Assembly: GCA_905221615.1 (NCBI GenBank)
Contig: CAJNDT010004513.1
Span: 480,001-544,000 of the forward strand
From: Symbiodinium sp. CCMP2592
Taxonomy: Eukaryota; Sar; Dinophyceae; Suessiales; Symbiodiniaceae
DNA length: 64,000 nucleotides
Reading direction: 5' to 3'
The stretch's first letter is position 1, and every line of letters begins with the position of its first letter. Shown here piece after piece: positions 29,771 through 39,585 of this stretch. A program made the translations under genes and the position numbers. The notes under the pieces are model-generated. The model saw only the letters and a program-made list of their open reading frames with translations. It was not told the DNA's origin and did no database searches.

Positions 29771-32700
29771 GTCGGACCTGGGCCGTGGGGGCAGTACTGT
29801 GCATTTCGAAGGTGGCTTGCAACAGGTGGACCAGGAACAAAACTGCGCACTCAGTGGCGTGCTTGATGGGTGCTCCCGTAAGAGACAGGCTGCAGTAGCG
29901 ACAGGTTTTCCCGAGGGCCAAAAGCCTGCGGTGGGTCTGCATGCGGCGGACTGCTTCTTCACAACATGCAATCATGGGAGGGTGCTTGGCTTTAATGTGC
30001 GCGCGGAGGCCGCGGGCTTGGGTCAGCCATTGGTGGCAGTACGGGCAATGTTGCACTGCCTGAGGAAACGCCTTTTTCATCCAGGAGGCAAGCTGTTCCC
30101 AGGTGCCTAGGAAAAAGGGCTGGCACTCGGGTCTATGGTAGAGCGGTGTCGGGTTTAGGTTGAGTTTTGGGGGTAGAGTGTGAAAGCCGTCTGGCACAAG
30201 GGTTCGGCAGGATTTCGTGGATATATGCACGCGCAGGTTGTGCCAGGAGTCACACTGCCGAAGGCAGTGTCGGCATTGCGGTAGACCTTCGCGGCCATGT
30301 TGCCAAACAAACAGGGCATGTTCATCCGCCGCAAATGCGGGCTTGGGGACCAAGGTCGTGGCCGCGTCGGGATCCATGGTCACCGCAGCAGCTGAAGAGG
30401 AGGAGGTAGGTGGACCTGCGGCAAGGGTAGGTGTGGTGGCAGGGGCTGATTCCGGCGCAGGAGTTGATTGTCGGACCTGTGTCTGGTGGGACTTGCGCAT
30501 GTGCAGGCGCACAGCTTGCAGCGTGCTGTAGCCGACCCCGCAGATCGGACAGCATAGCGGTCTATAGCTGAGGGCGCTGCTGAGTGGTTTAAGGTGAGCC
30601 CGGGTCGATCCTGTGTCCTCCGAAGCAGGGATTCCGGTGGGGTCTGAGTCGGTGACAGCAGATGTGGTCGAGTAGTCCTGCAACTGATCGAACCAGGTCT
30701 CCTGCGCATCGGTCGGGAATTCTGGAGACTGTTGAAGGTGGCGTTGGATGCGCTGATCCAAGGTGTCTCCCGGCGACTCAAGGTGGCTGCGACGAAGGAG
30801 GTCGCACGAGGTGACCTTGGTAACATGGCCCGGGAGTTTGTGTATGAGTCGGAGTTGGGCGTGGACAAATTGGGAGAGGAGTGTGCGGGAATGAGGGGTT
30901 ACGCCTGTGGCCTCAAGGGAGTAGAGGGCGACTGGGTAGACACAAGTCTTCCATACTCTGATTTTGCTTTCCAGGGTCAGGGCCCGGCAGCGGAGGACTT
31001 TGGCCAGTCGCCAGTATGCCTGCCATCCGAGGTGCAGACGATGCTGTAGATTGAGGGTCTCGTGGCTCTGGTATGCTATTCGAGCTCCCAGGTACGTGTG
31101 ATCCTCCACAATTTTGATGGGCATGATACTGCGACCAACTCGGAGCTTAATGGCAGTTTCGCCTGTGTCCAGCTTCATGAGCCTGGGGCGTAGAGTGCTC
31201 CGGGCCGCGGTTCCTTGTAGGTTTAGCAAGAACACCGTTTTTGTAGGCGAGACGCGGAGGCCTGAGTCGTGGAGGAGCTGAATGAGCAGCCCTGCGGCCC
31301 GCAGGCTGGAGCGAAATTGCTCCTGGGTGCGTATGGTCCAGGAGGCCCAAATGTCGTCCGCATAAAGAGTGGGTTCTCCCGGCAGCTCCTTCTTCTGGTT
31401 GGTGATCTCCTTGAACCTCAGATAGAGCTTGGTGGTGGCCATGGACCATAAGAGGGGTGAAAGTCCGCAGCCTTGGCGAATCCCTTGCGAGAGCGCGACC
31501 TCTTCGTGGTGTCCCGCCAGTTCAAAATTGAGCACGGCTTGGTCATGTATGTGCAGCGCGAGCGCCACTTCCTCGGTGGTTAACCCAGCGGCCAGCATTG
31601 ATTCCACAAGCTGGTGTCTGGGCAACGAGTCGAAGGCTTTGTCGACGTCAAGGCTGAGTGAGAGGCCGCCAGCAATCTGGCTTGGTGTCGCCCCTGAATG
31701 GCGCAAGTGGCGTTTGGGGACAGCCGCGGCCGCCAGGGTACGGGCCTCATGGAGGTGGCTGCAAACTCGGCTGATAGCGTTGGTGGTGCTGCGGCTACGT
31801 ACATAGGCGAACTGAGGTGCCTGGCGGATGTAGGTCTCTGCTCTGTCCCTGATGCGGTCTGCCAACATCATCGCAAGTATCTTGCTGCCTGGAGGGAGGA
31901 GGCAGATGGGGCGTAATTGTTTCGGAAGTCGTGCCATGGAGACCTTCGGGATGAGACATACATGCACGCGGTGCCAGTCCTCCGGGAGATGGTAGGAAGG
32001 GGGCAGAAGACAGTGGTGCAATCCCGCGGCAATGTCCTGTCCTATGGCATCTGAGGCAGCCTGCCAAAGTCTCGCCGGCACATAGTCCGGGGGAAGTGCC
32101 TTCCGGACTGGGAGTCGAGCAAGGGCACTAGTTACTTCTGCATCAGTGAAGCTGATGTTCGTGGTGGGCTGGGGTGGAGCGGGGCGGGTTTTGGCGGTTT
32201 GATAGAGACTCTCGAAGTGCTGACGGATAGCTTTAAGCTCGTCCTGCGGAGCCATTAGCATTCCGTCGCTATCGCGAAGTTGAATGCGAGAATGTCTGGT
32301 CTTGGGGGCCAGCAATCTGGTGGCTTTGTAGAGAGCGCCGGGCTCAGTGCTTTGTTCTGCTTCGCTGAGGATGTGGTCTAGGCGCTCTTGTTTGCGAAGT
32401 TTGCCGCGTTTGTGAAGGATGTTCTGGGTCTGCCGAATCTGCTGCGCAAGTTGGAGTGCCTGGGCCTTCTGCGCAAAGGTGTCTGTAGGTTGTAATTGCT
32501 TGAGGCGCTTTAGTCGCCAGAGCTCCTTGACAGTGATAGCAGCATCGGGCTCGTTGGTGTCCTGGCGGGTCTGCCCTGTCGGGTGGAGTCCAGCCGATGC
32601 GATAAGGTGTTCCCAGGTTTTGCGGAGGAGGTCGTTGATATGTCTGCATGGGTCCTCCCCCAGAGGGGTGGGGTGGAGGCGCAGTTGGAAGGCCATGGAG

Positions 32701-32942
32701 TGCGCCAGTTTGGGACCAAGTTCGGGGTCCTGGGCCATGGCCGCGCGCACAGCTGCGGCGGTACAGGTCTTGGATGGTGGCTTAGGTGATTTGGGTATCA
32801 GTTTGGGGCCAGGCCATGGCATCGTGGTATGCATGGGGAGGTGGCGGTTGCCTTGTAGGGGAACAAACGGTACCTTGCGCAGAGCTCCTGCGCGGCGGGT
32901 TTGACGGTCAGAGGATATAGTCAATGCGAGTACGAGTGGCAT
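29771..32942 (-). CDS. Reverse transcriptase with C2H2 zinc fingers (element 2)
   Basis: Open with no stop from 33,344, but coding only from about 32,910, where the endonuclease frame ends. RT motifs in order: IPKVSMARLPKQLRPICLL, SLSLDVDKAFDSLPRHQLVE, SQGIRQGCGLSPLLWS, TLYADDIWASW (about 31,353-31,364), GLRVSPTKTVFLL and DHTYLGARI. After the thumb there are three C2H2-like fingers and a fourth partial one: CPICGVGYSTLQAVRLHMRK, CRHCLRQCDSWHNLRVHI, CPYCHQWLTQARGLRAHIKA and CRYCSLSLTGAPIKHATEC. The start is either a +1 shift at the endonuclease stop or reinitiation at ATG 32,942. The product would reverse-transcribe element RNA at the nicked target, with the fingers binding DNA or RNA. Confidence 0.9.
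32905..32913 (-). other. Candidate +1 frameshift site CTC TGA C
   Basis: The endonuclease frame reads IDYIL then CTC TGA C. Slipping forward one base at CTC gives GAC CGT CAA and enters the RT frame. This restores GNRHLPM about 23 residues later, which supplies the last catalytic His of the APE domain. The heptamer closely resembles the CTT TGA C site of bacterial prfB and the NNN TGA +1 sites of ornithine decarboxylase antizyme genes. Function is inferred. Confidence 0.4.
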
Positions 32943-34827
32943 GCTGTCCGGTGCCCGCAACGTATGTAGCCGCATTGGCCTGGCGGCCGAAGGTGGTAAC
33001 GGCCAGGAGCTGATGATCCCTGAGGAGGCTCTGGAGTCTACCGTAGTCCTTCTGTGGTGGCGTTGACTTATCCACTCTGTCCGCTGACCGCGCAAGTCGG
33101 GGGGCGTCCGGTGGTGGCACACACTGGGTGTTGAAATCTCCCAGTACCACAAGCTGATGACGCTGGGCAATACGGCCAATAAGGGTTGAAAGAGAGCTCC
33201 AGACCTTTTCTCTGCACTCCAAAAGCTTTTCCTGTGTGGGGGTGGTTGTGGAGTTGGTGGACCAGCAGTGCTGGTAAAGGCTGATGAGGGAGATAGGTGG
33301 CTCAGTAGCGAGTTTAGTGTACAAGATCCGGCCTGGCAAAACATGGTCCGTACGCACCTGATGTGTGCTGGCCAAATCCTGGTGGATCAGGTGGAGGATG
33401 CCTGCGCTGCGGGACTTGCCATCCAGGGAACTGTGCAGGTGCCAGTAGCCTTGGGCCTGCCATTCGCTGGTGAAGGTCCAGTGGGTCTCCTGGATGGACA
33501 GAGCGTGGACCGGTCGTCCTTGGAGGGCCTCCAGGTGTAGCCAGACATAGATTTCGTCAAGCTTGGCAGTACTGAGGCCTCCGGCGTTCCAAGAGAGGAT
33601 TCTGAATCTGTCCAGGGTAGTGGCAGTCTCAGGCGGGGTGCTGGCAGAGGCCTGGGCACAAGATTGAGATGGCACGGGGGTGTCGGAGTGATAGAGTCGG
33701 CCTTTGTATCGAGCGGTTCCTGTGGTGGCAAGTCGTCGCAGGAACCTGGCATAGGAGCGTTTCTTGACAGATGAGGTGAGTGCTGCAGGTGGCGATGCAG
33801 TGTCGCCTGAGGTAGATGGCGCGCGAGGCTTCGCCGCACTGTGCGGCCTTCGAAGTGCAGTGATTGCGACTTCAGGGGAGTTCGCGACTGTCTCCCCAAC
33901 CCTCGCACCTGCCGAACTCAGAAGCTGCGATCCTAGTATGATGGCCTTGAGATAGGCTGGTGTGTGTCCTTTAGTTAGCTGCTGAGTTCGGGCCCCGGAT
34001 TTGGGACCGGGGCGGCTCGCTATGATAGAGAAGAGGGTGTGTGTGTTGGGTCCACTCCATGTGTTGCAGGGCTCACTGTCGCCCAGGAGGAATATGTCAG
34101 GATCAGACTGGCACTTTTTGAGCCTGAGGGCATGCACGGGCTGGGAGGAACCAGAACACAGTGCATGATTGCAGGCTGTAAGCAGTTTTCGTATGATCAT
34201 CAGTGGTGGTCCGTCCAGCCTCACCCGTCCTTTGGGGAGGCAGATATAATTCCTCCAGGGAGGTCTAGTCCAGGCTGTGCAGGTCCAAGGCCAGGGCTTC
34301 ACTCGACTTTTGGATGGTCGAGGTGGAGGCGGAGGCTGGTACCAGGCGTTCGGGATGAGCAGGCTCGACAGCGTCTGTGCGGTCTGGCGCAAATTGGTGG
34401 TAGTGGAGCCTGCACAGTCCGCATGCCGGTGACGGCACAAACTCCGCTGGGTCCCCTGCCACGGCGTGTTCGGCAGTAGCGGCGTCTCGTAGCTCAGCTC
34501 GCCAGGCACTGTGGCATAGGGAGATCTGGGGCCAGTTAGCGAAGATCGGAGTCGTATCAGAAACCAGCCGGTAGCCAGCGCAAACATGGAATGCGGGCGA
34601 CGCCGCACTTGACGTGTGGGCCTGGCTGGGGCGAGGACGTCCCTGACAAACCGCGCAGGTCTCATCGGGCCGCTCGGATTGGTAGCAGTGCGGCCACCCT
34701 TCCATCCAATGGTCTCTGCACACAGGGATAGAAATGGCCGAGGCGTTTCGGCACGGCGAAAGCCTGATAGTCTGCGTGCTTCTCTTCGCGCGGACCTGTC
34801 TCCAGGAGGGCCAGTGGGCCGTTGCAT
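32908..34827 (-). CDS. APE-type endonuclease of element 2
   Basis: The endonuclease starts near 33,610 with RFRILSWNAGGLSTAKLDEI (catalytic Asn), followed by HALSIQETHW (Glu), LISLYQHCW, QLVVLGDFNTQCV and TRIDYIL at the stop, 32,908. The final His motif lies in the RT frame beyond the stop. The part upstream (33,620-34,827) has no endonuclease homology. It contains YICLPKGRVRLDGPPLMIIR and a Lys/Arg-rich region, and is probably the end of the ORF1-like coding region. The first ATG at 34,827 is not convincing as a start. Confidence 0.85.
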   Translation of the reverse strand: MQRPTGPPGDRSARREARRLSGFRRAETPRPFLSLCAETIGWKGGRTATNPSGPMRPARFVRDVLAPARPTRQVRRRPHSMFALATGWFLIRLRSSLTGPRSPYATVPGELSYETPLLPNTPWQGTQRSLCRHRHADCAGSTTTNLRQTAQTLSSLLIPNAWYQPPPPPRPSKSRVKPWPWTCTAWTRPPWRNYICLPKGRVRLDGPPLMIIRKLLTACNHALCSGSSQPVHALRLKKCQSDPDIFLLGDSEPCNTWSGPNTHTLFSIIASRPGPKSGARTQQLTKGHTPAYLKAIILGSQLLSSAGARVGETVANSPEVAITALRRPHSAAKPRAPSTSGDTASPPAALTSSVKKRSYARFLRRLATTGTARYKGRLYHSDTPVPSQSCAQASASTPPETATTLDRFRILSWNAGGLSTAKLDEIYVWLHLEALQGRPVHALSIQETHWTFTSEWQAQGYWHLHSSLDGKSRSAGILHLIHQDLASTHQVRTDHVLPGRILYTKLATEPPISLISLYQHCWSTNSTTTPTQEKLLECREKVWSSLSTLIGRIAQRHQLVVLGDFNTQCVPPPDAPRLARSADRVDKSTPPQKDYGRLQSLLRDHQLLAVTTFGRQANAATYVAGTGQHATRTRIDYIL

Positions 34828-35148
34828 GCTATATGACCGAGGTACAACGGCGCAGCTGAGGCCGGCGCTGTTGCGAGAGCGGGTGGTGCGCTGCCACTGA
34901 GATCTGACATCCAGACAGACTCTAGAGATGGGGGCGGCAGCGTTTGGTCAGGCAGTGAGTATGGCTTCCAGGTCCCCAGCCACAGCTGCCACCCGTGAGA
35001 TGGACCTTGGGGTTGAGAAGTTCGGCGGGTCACGCAGGTCCAGGCTTTAGTGTGGCAGCAGAGTGAGTGCATAAGGCAGCTAGGCAGGGTAGAGCCGCAG
35101 AGGGTCGTACTCACTTTTTGTAGCGGAAGCAGCCTGGTCTGGGAGGAG

Positions 35149-35801
35149 TCACTCAGGGCTCTCCAGGCTCTCAAGGCTCGCAACGCTCTCAGTCTCCGTG
35201 GCAAGCGTCCAGGCCGACTCACACGAGGGCGATCTCTCGACTTCAACTTCCACGGTGACCCGCTGCTCCTCAGACTCCGGGTGGGCAACATCCGGGATCC
35301 TGGCTTCGAACGGAACACGGGGAGGACGGTACCTGGTTTTGGCCTTGGAGTAGTCGGAGTCCAGCTGCAGGACGGCAGCTGGTTCGTCCCAGTCGGGCTC
35401 CAGATGCCAGATGCTGGGTGCCACCGCTGGGCCAGATTCCAGGGGCGGAGGTGCCCTCTTCTCCGCTTTCTTGGGCATCTTTTTGGGCTTCGGCGGCATT
35501 CTCTTGGGGACCTCCGTCGGCGCCACATTGGAGCTGCCCTGGCTGCCCATGCTGGTTGCTGGGAGGCCTGGTCCATCTGGATCGTGGTGTCGTGAGGAGC
35601 CTGGCCGGCAGCTTCTGAAGATGCCCGCGGGCGCTTCTTCGGAAGAGGGCGAAGCCTGCCTTCCGGCGTCGTCGCCGGTTTGGGCCGTGCCCGTGGCTGT
35701 GGCTCGGAGTGCGGCGGAGAGTCCTTCCGCAAGTCGTCGGCCTGGGGCTCATCATCTTCCGGATCTCCTGCCCCTGCCCGCATCGACCGCCAGATGGCCA
35801 T
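35149..35801 (-). CDS. Basic/acidic ORF1-like segment, frames mixed
   Basis: ATG 35,801 opens MAIWRSMRAGAGDPEDDEPQ and continues with a Lys/Pro-rich stretch. From about 35,560 the better frame is a different one (VPKRMPPKPKKMPKKAEKRA, then PSIWHLEPDWDEPAAVLQLD and an acidic tail), ending at 35,149. All three minus frames are open here, so the true join cannot be fixed by eye. A frame further upstream contains GYSVLADAKDNAHSGGPDNW, which also looks like real protein. Confidence 0.35.
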
Positions 35802-36161
35802 GGAGTACCTAGTGATAGGTGGAGGCGCTCGTCTCCAGCGGGCTCTTTGTAGAGCGCGTCGCGTAGCCAGTTGTCGGGCCCTCCTGAGTGGGCATTGTCC
35901 TTGGCGTCCGCGAGGACGGAGTAGCCACCGAGGGTTGATCGGAACCATTGTGCGCACGGCGGGTGGCTCACGCTACACGAGGCAATGGCAGGGCGCCTGG
36001 GACCAGTGCATGCCTGGGCCTGTCTGGGAGTGCCTAGCATGGGGCTATGAGTCAAACCTTGCACCGGGGTGGGGGGGAATTGGTCCTCCCTTGGAACCTG
36101 TTCTGCTCCCTGGACGTGTGCCATGCTGTTCTGCTGTGAGCAGCTCAGATAACAGGCATCT

Positions 36162-37271
36162 TCACCGGCGTAGCATGCAGTAACCTGGGATCCGAGGCCG
36201 CAGCAAGTCTGGTGCCGGAGGAGGGCACGTATTTCCCTCGGCTGCGTCGTGCTTGGAGAAGGTACCTGCACTGGGACAAGTAGGGCAGTGTCGCCGCATG
36301 GCACGGTTGCAGCAACGAGTGTGGTGGAGGCAGGCACACCGGGCATGCCGCTGGAGAGCCACCTTCGGTGGCACAGTGCCAGCTAGGACACAGCTGTCGC
36401 GTGCAGCTCCGGCTGGGCTCCTGTCGTGGCAGGAGACGAGGGCGGTGCCAACCTCAGTACGGCATGCATTGGTTGTGGTCGACCCGGATGGCTCAGAGTG
36501 AGAAGGCTGAGCACTGCAACTATTGCTGCTAGCAGGGTGCCTGTGAACGGCAGTGCAGTTATTTTTCCGCCGGCTTGGACAGTGATTGACGTCCGGGTGA
36601 ACCGGAAGAAGAGCACGCCAAGGAGGCAGTACCTGAGGCCAGTGGCCGTGTCGAGGATGCTGTGGAAGAGGTTCTGCTGCACTGCTCCTTCTAGGGGCCA
36701 CCAGATCCAGATCCAGGTCCATTGGGCCCACTGGGACGGATATGGATCGTAATTGTCCATCCTTGAGTGTGGACCGTGGTAGTGGTGGAAGTGGGGGCAG
36801 CTGCTCGGATCGGTCGAGACGGAGGTCTGGGTCCCGGGCTAGAGGGGCCAGGGCCGACAGGTCCGCATCCTCCCACAGGTGGTCTGGCTCCATAGCTCGT
36901 CGCTGGTGTAGGCAGTGGCGGTCCGCTCGGGGGACTGTTAGTCGTAAGTGGGCCTGGCGAATCCGTTGGCACAGCTGCTGGTAGGGGAGCCATGGCTCCT
37001 GCAGGGGTAACCCATGGCAGCGGTGGGGCCGGCGGGGCCTCGACGGTTGCCGTAGTCGCAGGTCCCACTGGAGCCGGGGATCTGCTTCTCGGCCGGTTGA
37101 CAGGAACCGGAGTCGTGGCGCGGCACTGGAGTCTGCCGGCGCATCTGGTGAGTCAGGGCTGCTGGGAGACGTCGGCTCACTAGTGCTCTCCGCCGCAGCG
37201 GGCTTAGCCTTTGCTGAGGAAGCCGCTGAGCCCCTGCCCCTGCCACGGCCTCGCTGATTCCTCGGTGCCAT
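36162..37271 (-). CDS. ORF1-like protein with RG-rich start
   Basis: ATG at 37,271 starts MAPRNQRGRGRGRGSAASS, followed by a Ser/Pro-rich linker and a region with regular Leu/Trp spacing (LPLQEPWLPYQQLCQRIRQA; EPDHLWEDADLSALAPLARD). An RG-rich RNA-binding start fits an ORF1 protein. After about 36,700 the composition becomes poor, and the overlapping membrane ORF takes over. No known domain. Confidence 0.5.
   Translation of the reverse strand: MAPRNQRGRGRGRGSAASSAKAKPAAAESTSEPTSPSSPDSPDAPADSSAAPRLRFLSTGREADPRLQWDLRLRQPSRPRRPHRCHGLPLQEPWLPYQQLCQRIRQAHLRLTVPRADRHCLHQRRAMEPDHLWEDADLSALAPLARDPDLRLDRSEQLPPLPPLPRSTLKDGQLRSISVPVGPMDLDLDLVAPRRSSAAEPLPQHPRHGHWPQVLPPWRALLPVHPDVNHCPSRRKNNCTAVHRHPASSNSCSAQPSHSEPSGSTTTNACRTEVGTALVSCHDRSPAGAARDSCVLAGTVPPKVALQRHARCACLHHTRCCNRAMRRHCPTCPSAGTFSKHDAAEGNTCPPPAPDLLRPRIPGYCMLRR
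36383..36760 (-). CDS. Small overlapping membrane ORF, 125 aa
   Basis: ATG at 36,760 lies inside the 36,162-37,271 frame, shifted by +1. It begins MDNYDPYPSQWAQWTWIWIW. Two hydrophobic segments follow (GLRYCLLGVLFFRF; TALPFTGTLLAAIVAVLSLL), so a two-span or anchored membrane protein is predicted. Its hydrophobicity is unlike the other element frames. It could be a chance frame, but element 1 also has membrane-anchored proteins nearby. Confidence 0.35.
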   Translation of the reverse strand: MDNYDPYPSQWAQWTWIWIWWPLEGAVQQNLFHSILDTATGLRYCLLGVLFFRFTRTSITVQAGGKITALPFTGTLLAAIVAVLSLLTLSHPGRPQPMHAVLRLAPPSSPATTGAQPELHATAVS

Positions 37272-38437
37272 GGGGCCTTCCGCCTTTTGCCGGGCTGGCC
37301 TACAGAGTCTAGGCGGTCTCGAGCCACAGCAGCTACCGTGATTCCTCGGGTGACTCTGAGCACAAGGATGTAATAGTGCACGGTGCTGCTGGGGCGGCTG
37401 CAGAGGAGCCAGCGTCTGGACAGGCAAGGTGAAGGCTGCAGTCGCTGCAGTCGCTGAGGGCTCCCTGCGGGATCGTGGGTAGAGGGAGTTGGCTCTGAGC
37501 ATGGATGTCTCGGCAGGTGATGCCCGCGCGCCAGGCTAGTTTTGCTCTGCATGCCTGGTCCTAGTTGAGCTCGGGTCCTTACGAGAGAAGCCTCACACTG
37601 TAGAGGATGAGGGCGAGCTCTGGTCACAGTCCTGCACCAAGGATCATTGCAGTGGTAGTAGAAACAGAGTGGCTGCAGCAGGACAGAGCTGAGGCATCGG
37701 CATGCTTTGGCACGGCTCTTGGCTGAGCTGGAGGAGCGAGGTCGCGAGGGCCGGCTGCCCGTGGTGGCGGGCTGGAGGAGTTTGGTGATGAGCTCTCCCG
37801 CTTGGAGGGGGCTTCCGGTTACAGCCGAAACAGGTGGTGCCCGTGCTGGACCTCGGTGGGTCGGTTGACACTGCCTGGGTGTGGCTGGCTCTGAGTCAGA
37901 GTAGTAAGAGTAGCTGTCGTCCTCCAGTGGTCGGCCTTGGTCTGCCCGGTGTTGTCGATAGAGAGCTGGGGGCATGACAGGGGGACCTGGATTCACCGCT
38001 CTTGGTCTCGTCGAGGGCCGGTCAACTTGTCGAGAGGGGGAGGCTCTTTTCCGAGGGGAATCCCGAGGGGAATCCTGCTGTTGGACAGTGGTGCCGCTGG
38101 GAGCTGTATTCCGGCGTGGCTTCTTAGGCGGCGACGGTGTGCCCTGGGGCCGCGCTGGCTTGGAAGGAGGTGGTCTGTTCGAGGGGCTTCGAGACCGGGG
38201 TCTGCGCCTGAGCTTCGTGCTGGGCGGCCGTCGGGAACGCGAGGAAGAGCGCCGGCTGTGGGTCAGTCTCGTCGATGAGGTGCCCGGTCTGGAACGGCCC
38301 GCGGACCTCAGGCGAATTGGGGCCGTCTCTGGCCTTGGTTCCAGGTCTCTTCTGTCTGGCTGCTGTTCTTGCATAAGCTCCTCATGTAAGCGCTGCATCC
38401 AACCTGGCAGCTTCCCGTGGGTGTCGAACAGCTTCAC
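36938..38437 (-). CDS. Arg/Ser/Pro-rich ORF1-like protein
   Basis: Protein-like from about 38,437 to 37,700: KLFDTHGKLPGWMQRLHEEL followed by a long Arg/Ser/Pro region (SRSPSNRPPPSKPARPQGTP), an acidic DDSYSYYSDSE stretch and LQAGELITKLLQPATTGSR. It overlaps the previous frame by 56 nt and is +1 to it; that frame also ends in TGA (ACA TGA G). Downstream of about 37,650 the frame is open but no longer protein-like. Probably an RNA-binding, RS-like section of ORF1. Confidence 0.45.
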   Translation of the reverse strand: MKLFDTHGKLPGWMQRLHEELMQEQQPDRRDLEPRPETAPIRLRSAGRSRPGTSSTRLTHSRRSSSRSRRPPSTKLRRRPRSRSPSNRPPPSKPARPQGTPSPPKKPRRNTAPSGTTVQQQDSPRDSPRKRASPSRQVDRPSTRPRAVNPGPPVMPPALYRQHRADQGRPLEDDSYSYYSDSEPATPRQCQPTHRGPARAPPVSAVTGSPLQAGELITKLLQPATTGSRPSRPRSSSSAKSRAKACRCLSSVLLQPLCFYYHCNDPWCRTVTRARPHPLQCEASLVRTRAQLGPGMQSKTSLARGHHLPRHPCSEPTPSTHDPAGSPQRLQRLQPSPCLSRRWLLCSRPSSTVHYYILVLRVTRGITVAAVARDRLDSVGQPGKRRKAPWHRGISEAVAGAGAQRLPQQRLSPLRRRALVSRRLPAALTHQMRRQTPVPRHDSGSCQPAEKQIPGSSGTCDYGNRRGPAGPTAAMGYPCRSHGSPTSSCANGFARPTYD

Positions 38438-39131
38438 ACTCCTGAGTGTACAGACGGTTCAGCCTGCCAGGGCGAGACTGATCACGTCGCCGCTTGCTGT
38501 CTGACCGCGGCATTCCGTCAGGGGCCCTGAATATCAGGTCTATAGGGGACCAGGGCAGGTTTCCTGTTTGAGAGGTACCCAGCTGCGTCAGAGGCCAATC
38601 ACAACAAGACAGAGGAGCAGCGCTGGCTGTAGGCAGTGGCGGTGGCCTACTCGATGAGAGGGCCTGTATGGTCGGCGGAGGCTGGCGGACCTGAAGGTCC
38701 GTCAGGAACGGCGCCAGGCAGCTGTGGCAGGAGAGAGCAGACATGTGTCGGAAGGCTCTTGCACATAGGTCAGGGCAGTGAGGCGCCGGCTCGGCGAGAG
38801 CTTGCGCCTGAGCATCGCGTGGGGCGGTCACATCGGCGTCAATGGAAGCAGGTGCCGAGGGACAGGCCACCGCAGGCGAGGACCCCTCTAGCCTGGGTGC
38901 ACGGGCAGAGGTGAGGGAATGACAGCGGACATAGTGCTCGGTGTGAGTCACGGGCAGTGTGGTCCTCGTAGCAGGGTCACCTGGGCCAGTGCAGGGGCAG
39001 GACAAGTGGGGATGGGTGTTAGTAGGGCCAAGAGCACAGTTCGCGAGCGCAAGCCAGTATCGATCTTTTGCTGTGGCCAGTATCAAGTCGGCGCTGCACT
39101 GCTGGGCAACTTGGATGAAACAGCTTCCATC
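38382..39131 (-). CDS. ORF1-like middle section
   Basis: This frame begins to look like protein just after the TGA that ends the 39,130-39,585 ORF: SLDGSCFIQVAQQCSADLIL, ATAKDRYWLALANCAL and a Cys-rich part (CPDLCARAFRHMSALSCHSC) that could bind zinc. A +1 shift at TCT TGA T (39,130-39,136) would fuse it to the preceding ORF. Its own first Met is far upstream in non-coding-like sequence, which argues for fusion or for decay. Confidence 0.45.
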   Translation of the reverse strand, partial: DGSCFIQVAQQCSADLILATAKDRYWLALANCALGPTNTHPHLSCPCTGPGDPATRTTLPVTHTEHYVRCHSLTSARAPRLEGSSPAVACPSAPASIDADVTAPRDAQAQALAEPAPHCPDLCARAFRHMSALSCHSCLAPFLTDLQVRQPPPTIQALSSSRPPPLPTASAAPLSCCDWPLTQLGTSQTGNLPWSPIDLIFRAPDGMPRSDSKRRRDQSRPGRLNRLYTQECEAVRHPREAARLDAALT

Positions 39132-39585
39132 AAGACTTGTCTGTAGAAGGGAGGGAGCCTGGTGCCTTTGGTGTGGTCTCCGTACCGACAGGAGAGCGGG
39201 ATCTCGATCGAGGGCGCCTTGGATCCTTAGAGCTGGAGGGCTTGGCCAGGGAAGCAAGAGTCCGCTCCGCTTCTTCAGCAGCTGCCATGACATCCGCCGT
39301 GTCAATGGAGTCCGGAGAGCCCGGCTGGGCCTGAGGCTTCTGACTGCTCTGGGGCTCGTCAGTGGTCGGCAGGGGACCAGGGCGCAATGCAGTCGCTGAT
39401 CCGATGCGGTCCCAGTTATTGGTGTTCCAGACCTGATGGTGCAGCCCTGCCCTGTAGCGTTCTCGGACGATCGTGTTGTCCAGGGTCTGATGCAAGCTGG
39501 CCAGCGTCTCGGCAAGGTTGACCTGCTCTGTGGGTGGAGGCGATCCTGATGGTGCAGCAGGTTGGTCAGAGGTTGGCCGCGACAT
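39130..39585 (-). CDS. First ORF of element 2, 151 aa
   Basis: ATG 39,585 begins MSRPTSDQPAAPSGSPPPTE. Helical sections follow (VNLAETLASLHQTLDNTIVR; TADVMAAAEEAERTLASLAK) and then an Arg/Ser/Pro-rich end (DPRRPRSRSRSPVGTE). The stop is TGA at 39,130-39,132. It is the most 5' ORF, about 340 nt from the element boundary, and is the likely translation start of the element RNA. Confidence 0.55.
   Translation of the reverse strand: MSRPTSDQPAAPSGSPPPTEQVNLAETLASLHQTLDNTIVRERYRAGLHHQVWNTNNWDRIGSATALRPGPLPTTDEPQSSQKPQAQPGSPDSIDTADVMAAAEEAERTLASLAKPSSSKDPRRPRSRSRSPVGTETTPKAPGSLPSTDKS

Noticed and set aside
33344-34827. Start of the 1,837-codon frame at ATG 33,344 as the true RT start
   Set aside because: The first about 145 codons are the +1 shadow of the endonuclease and show no coding pattern; coding begins near 32,910.
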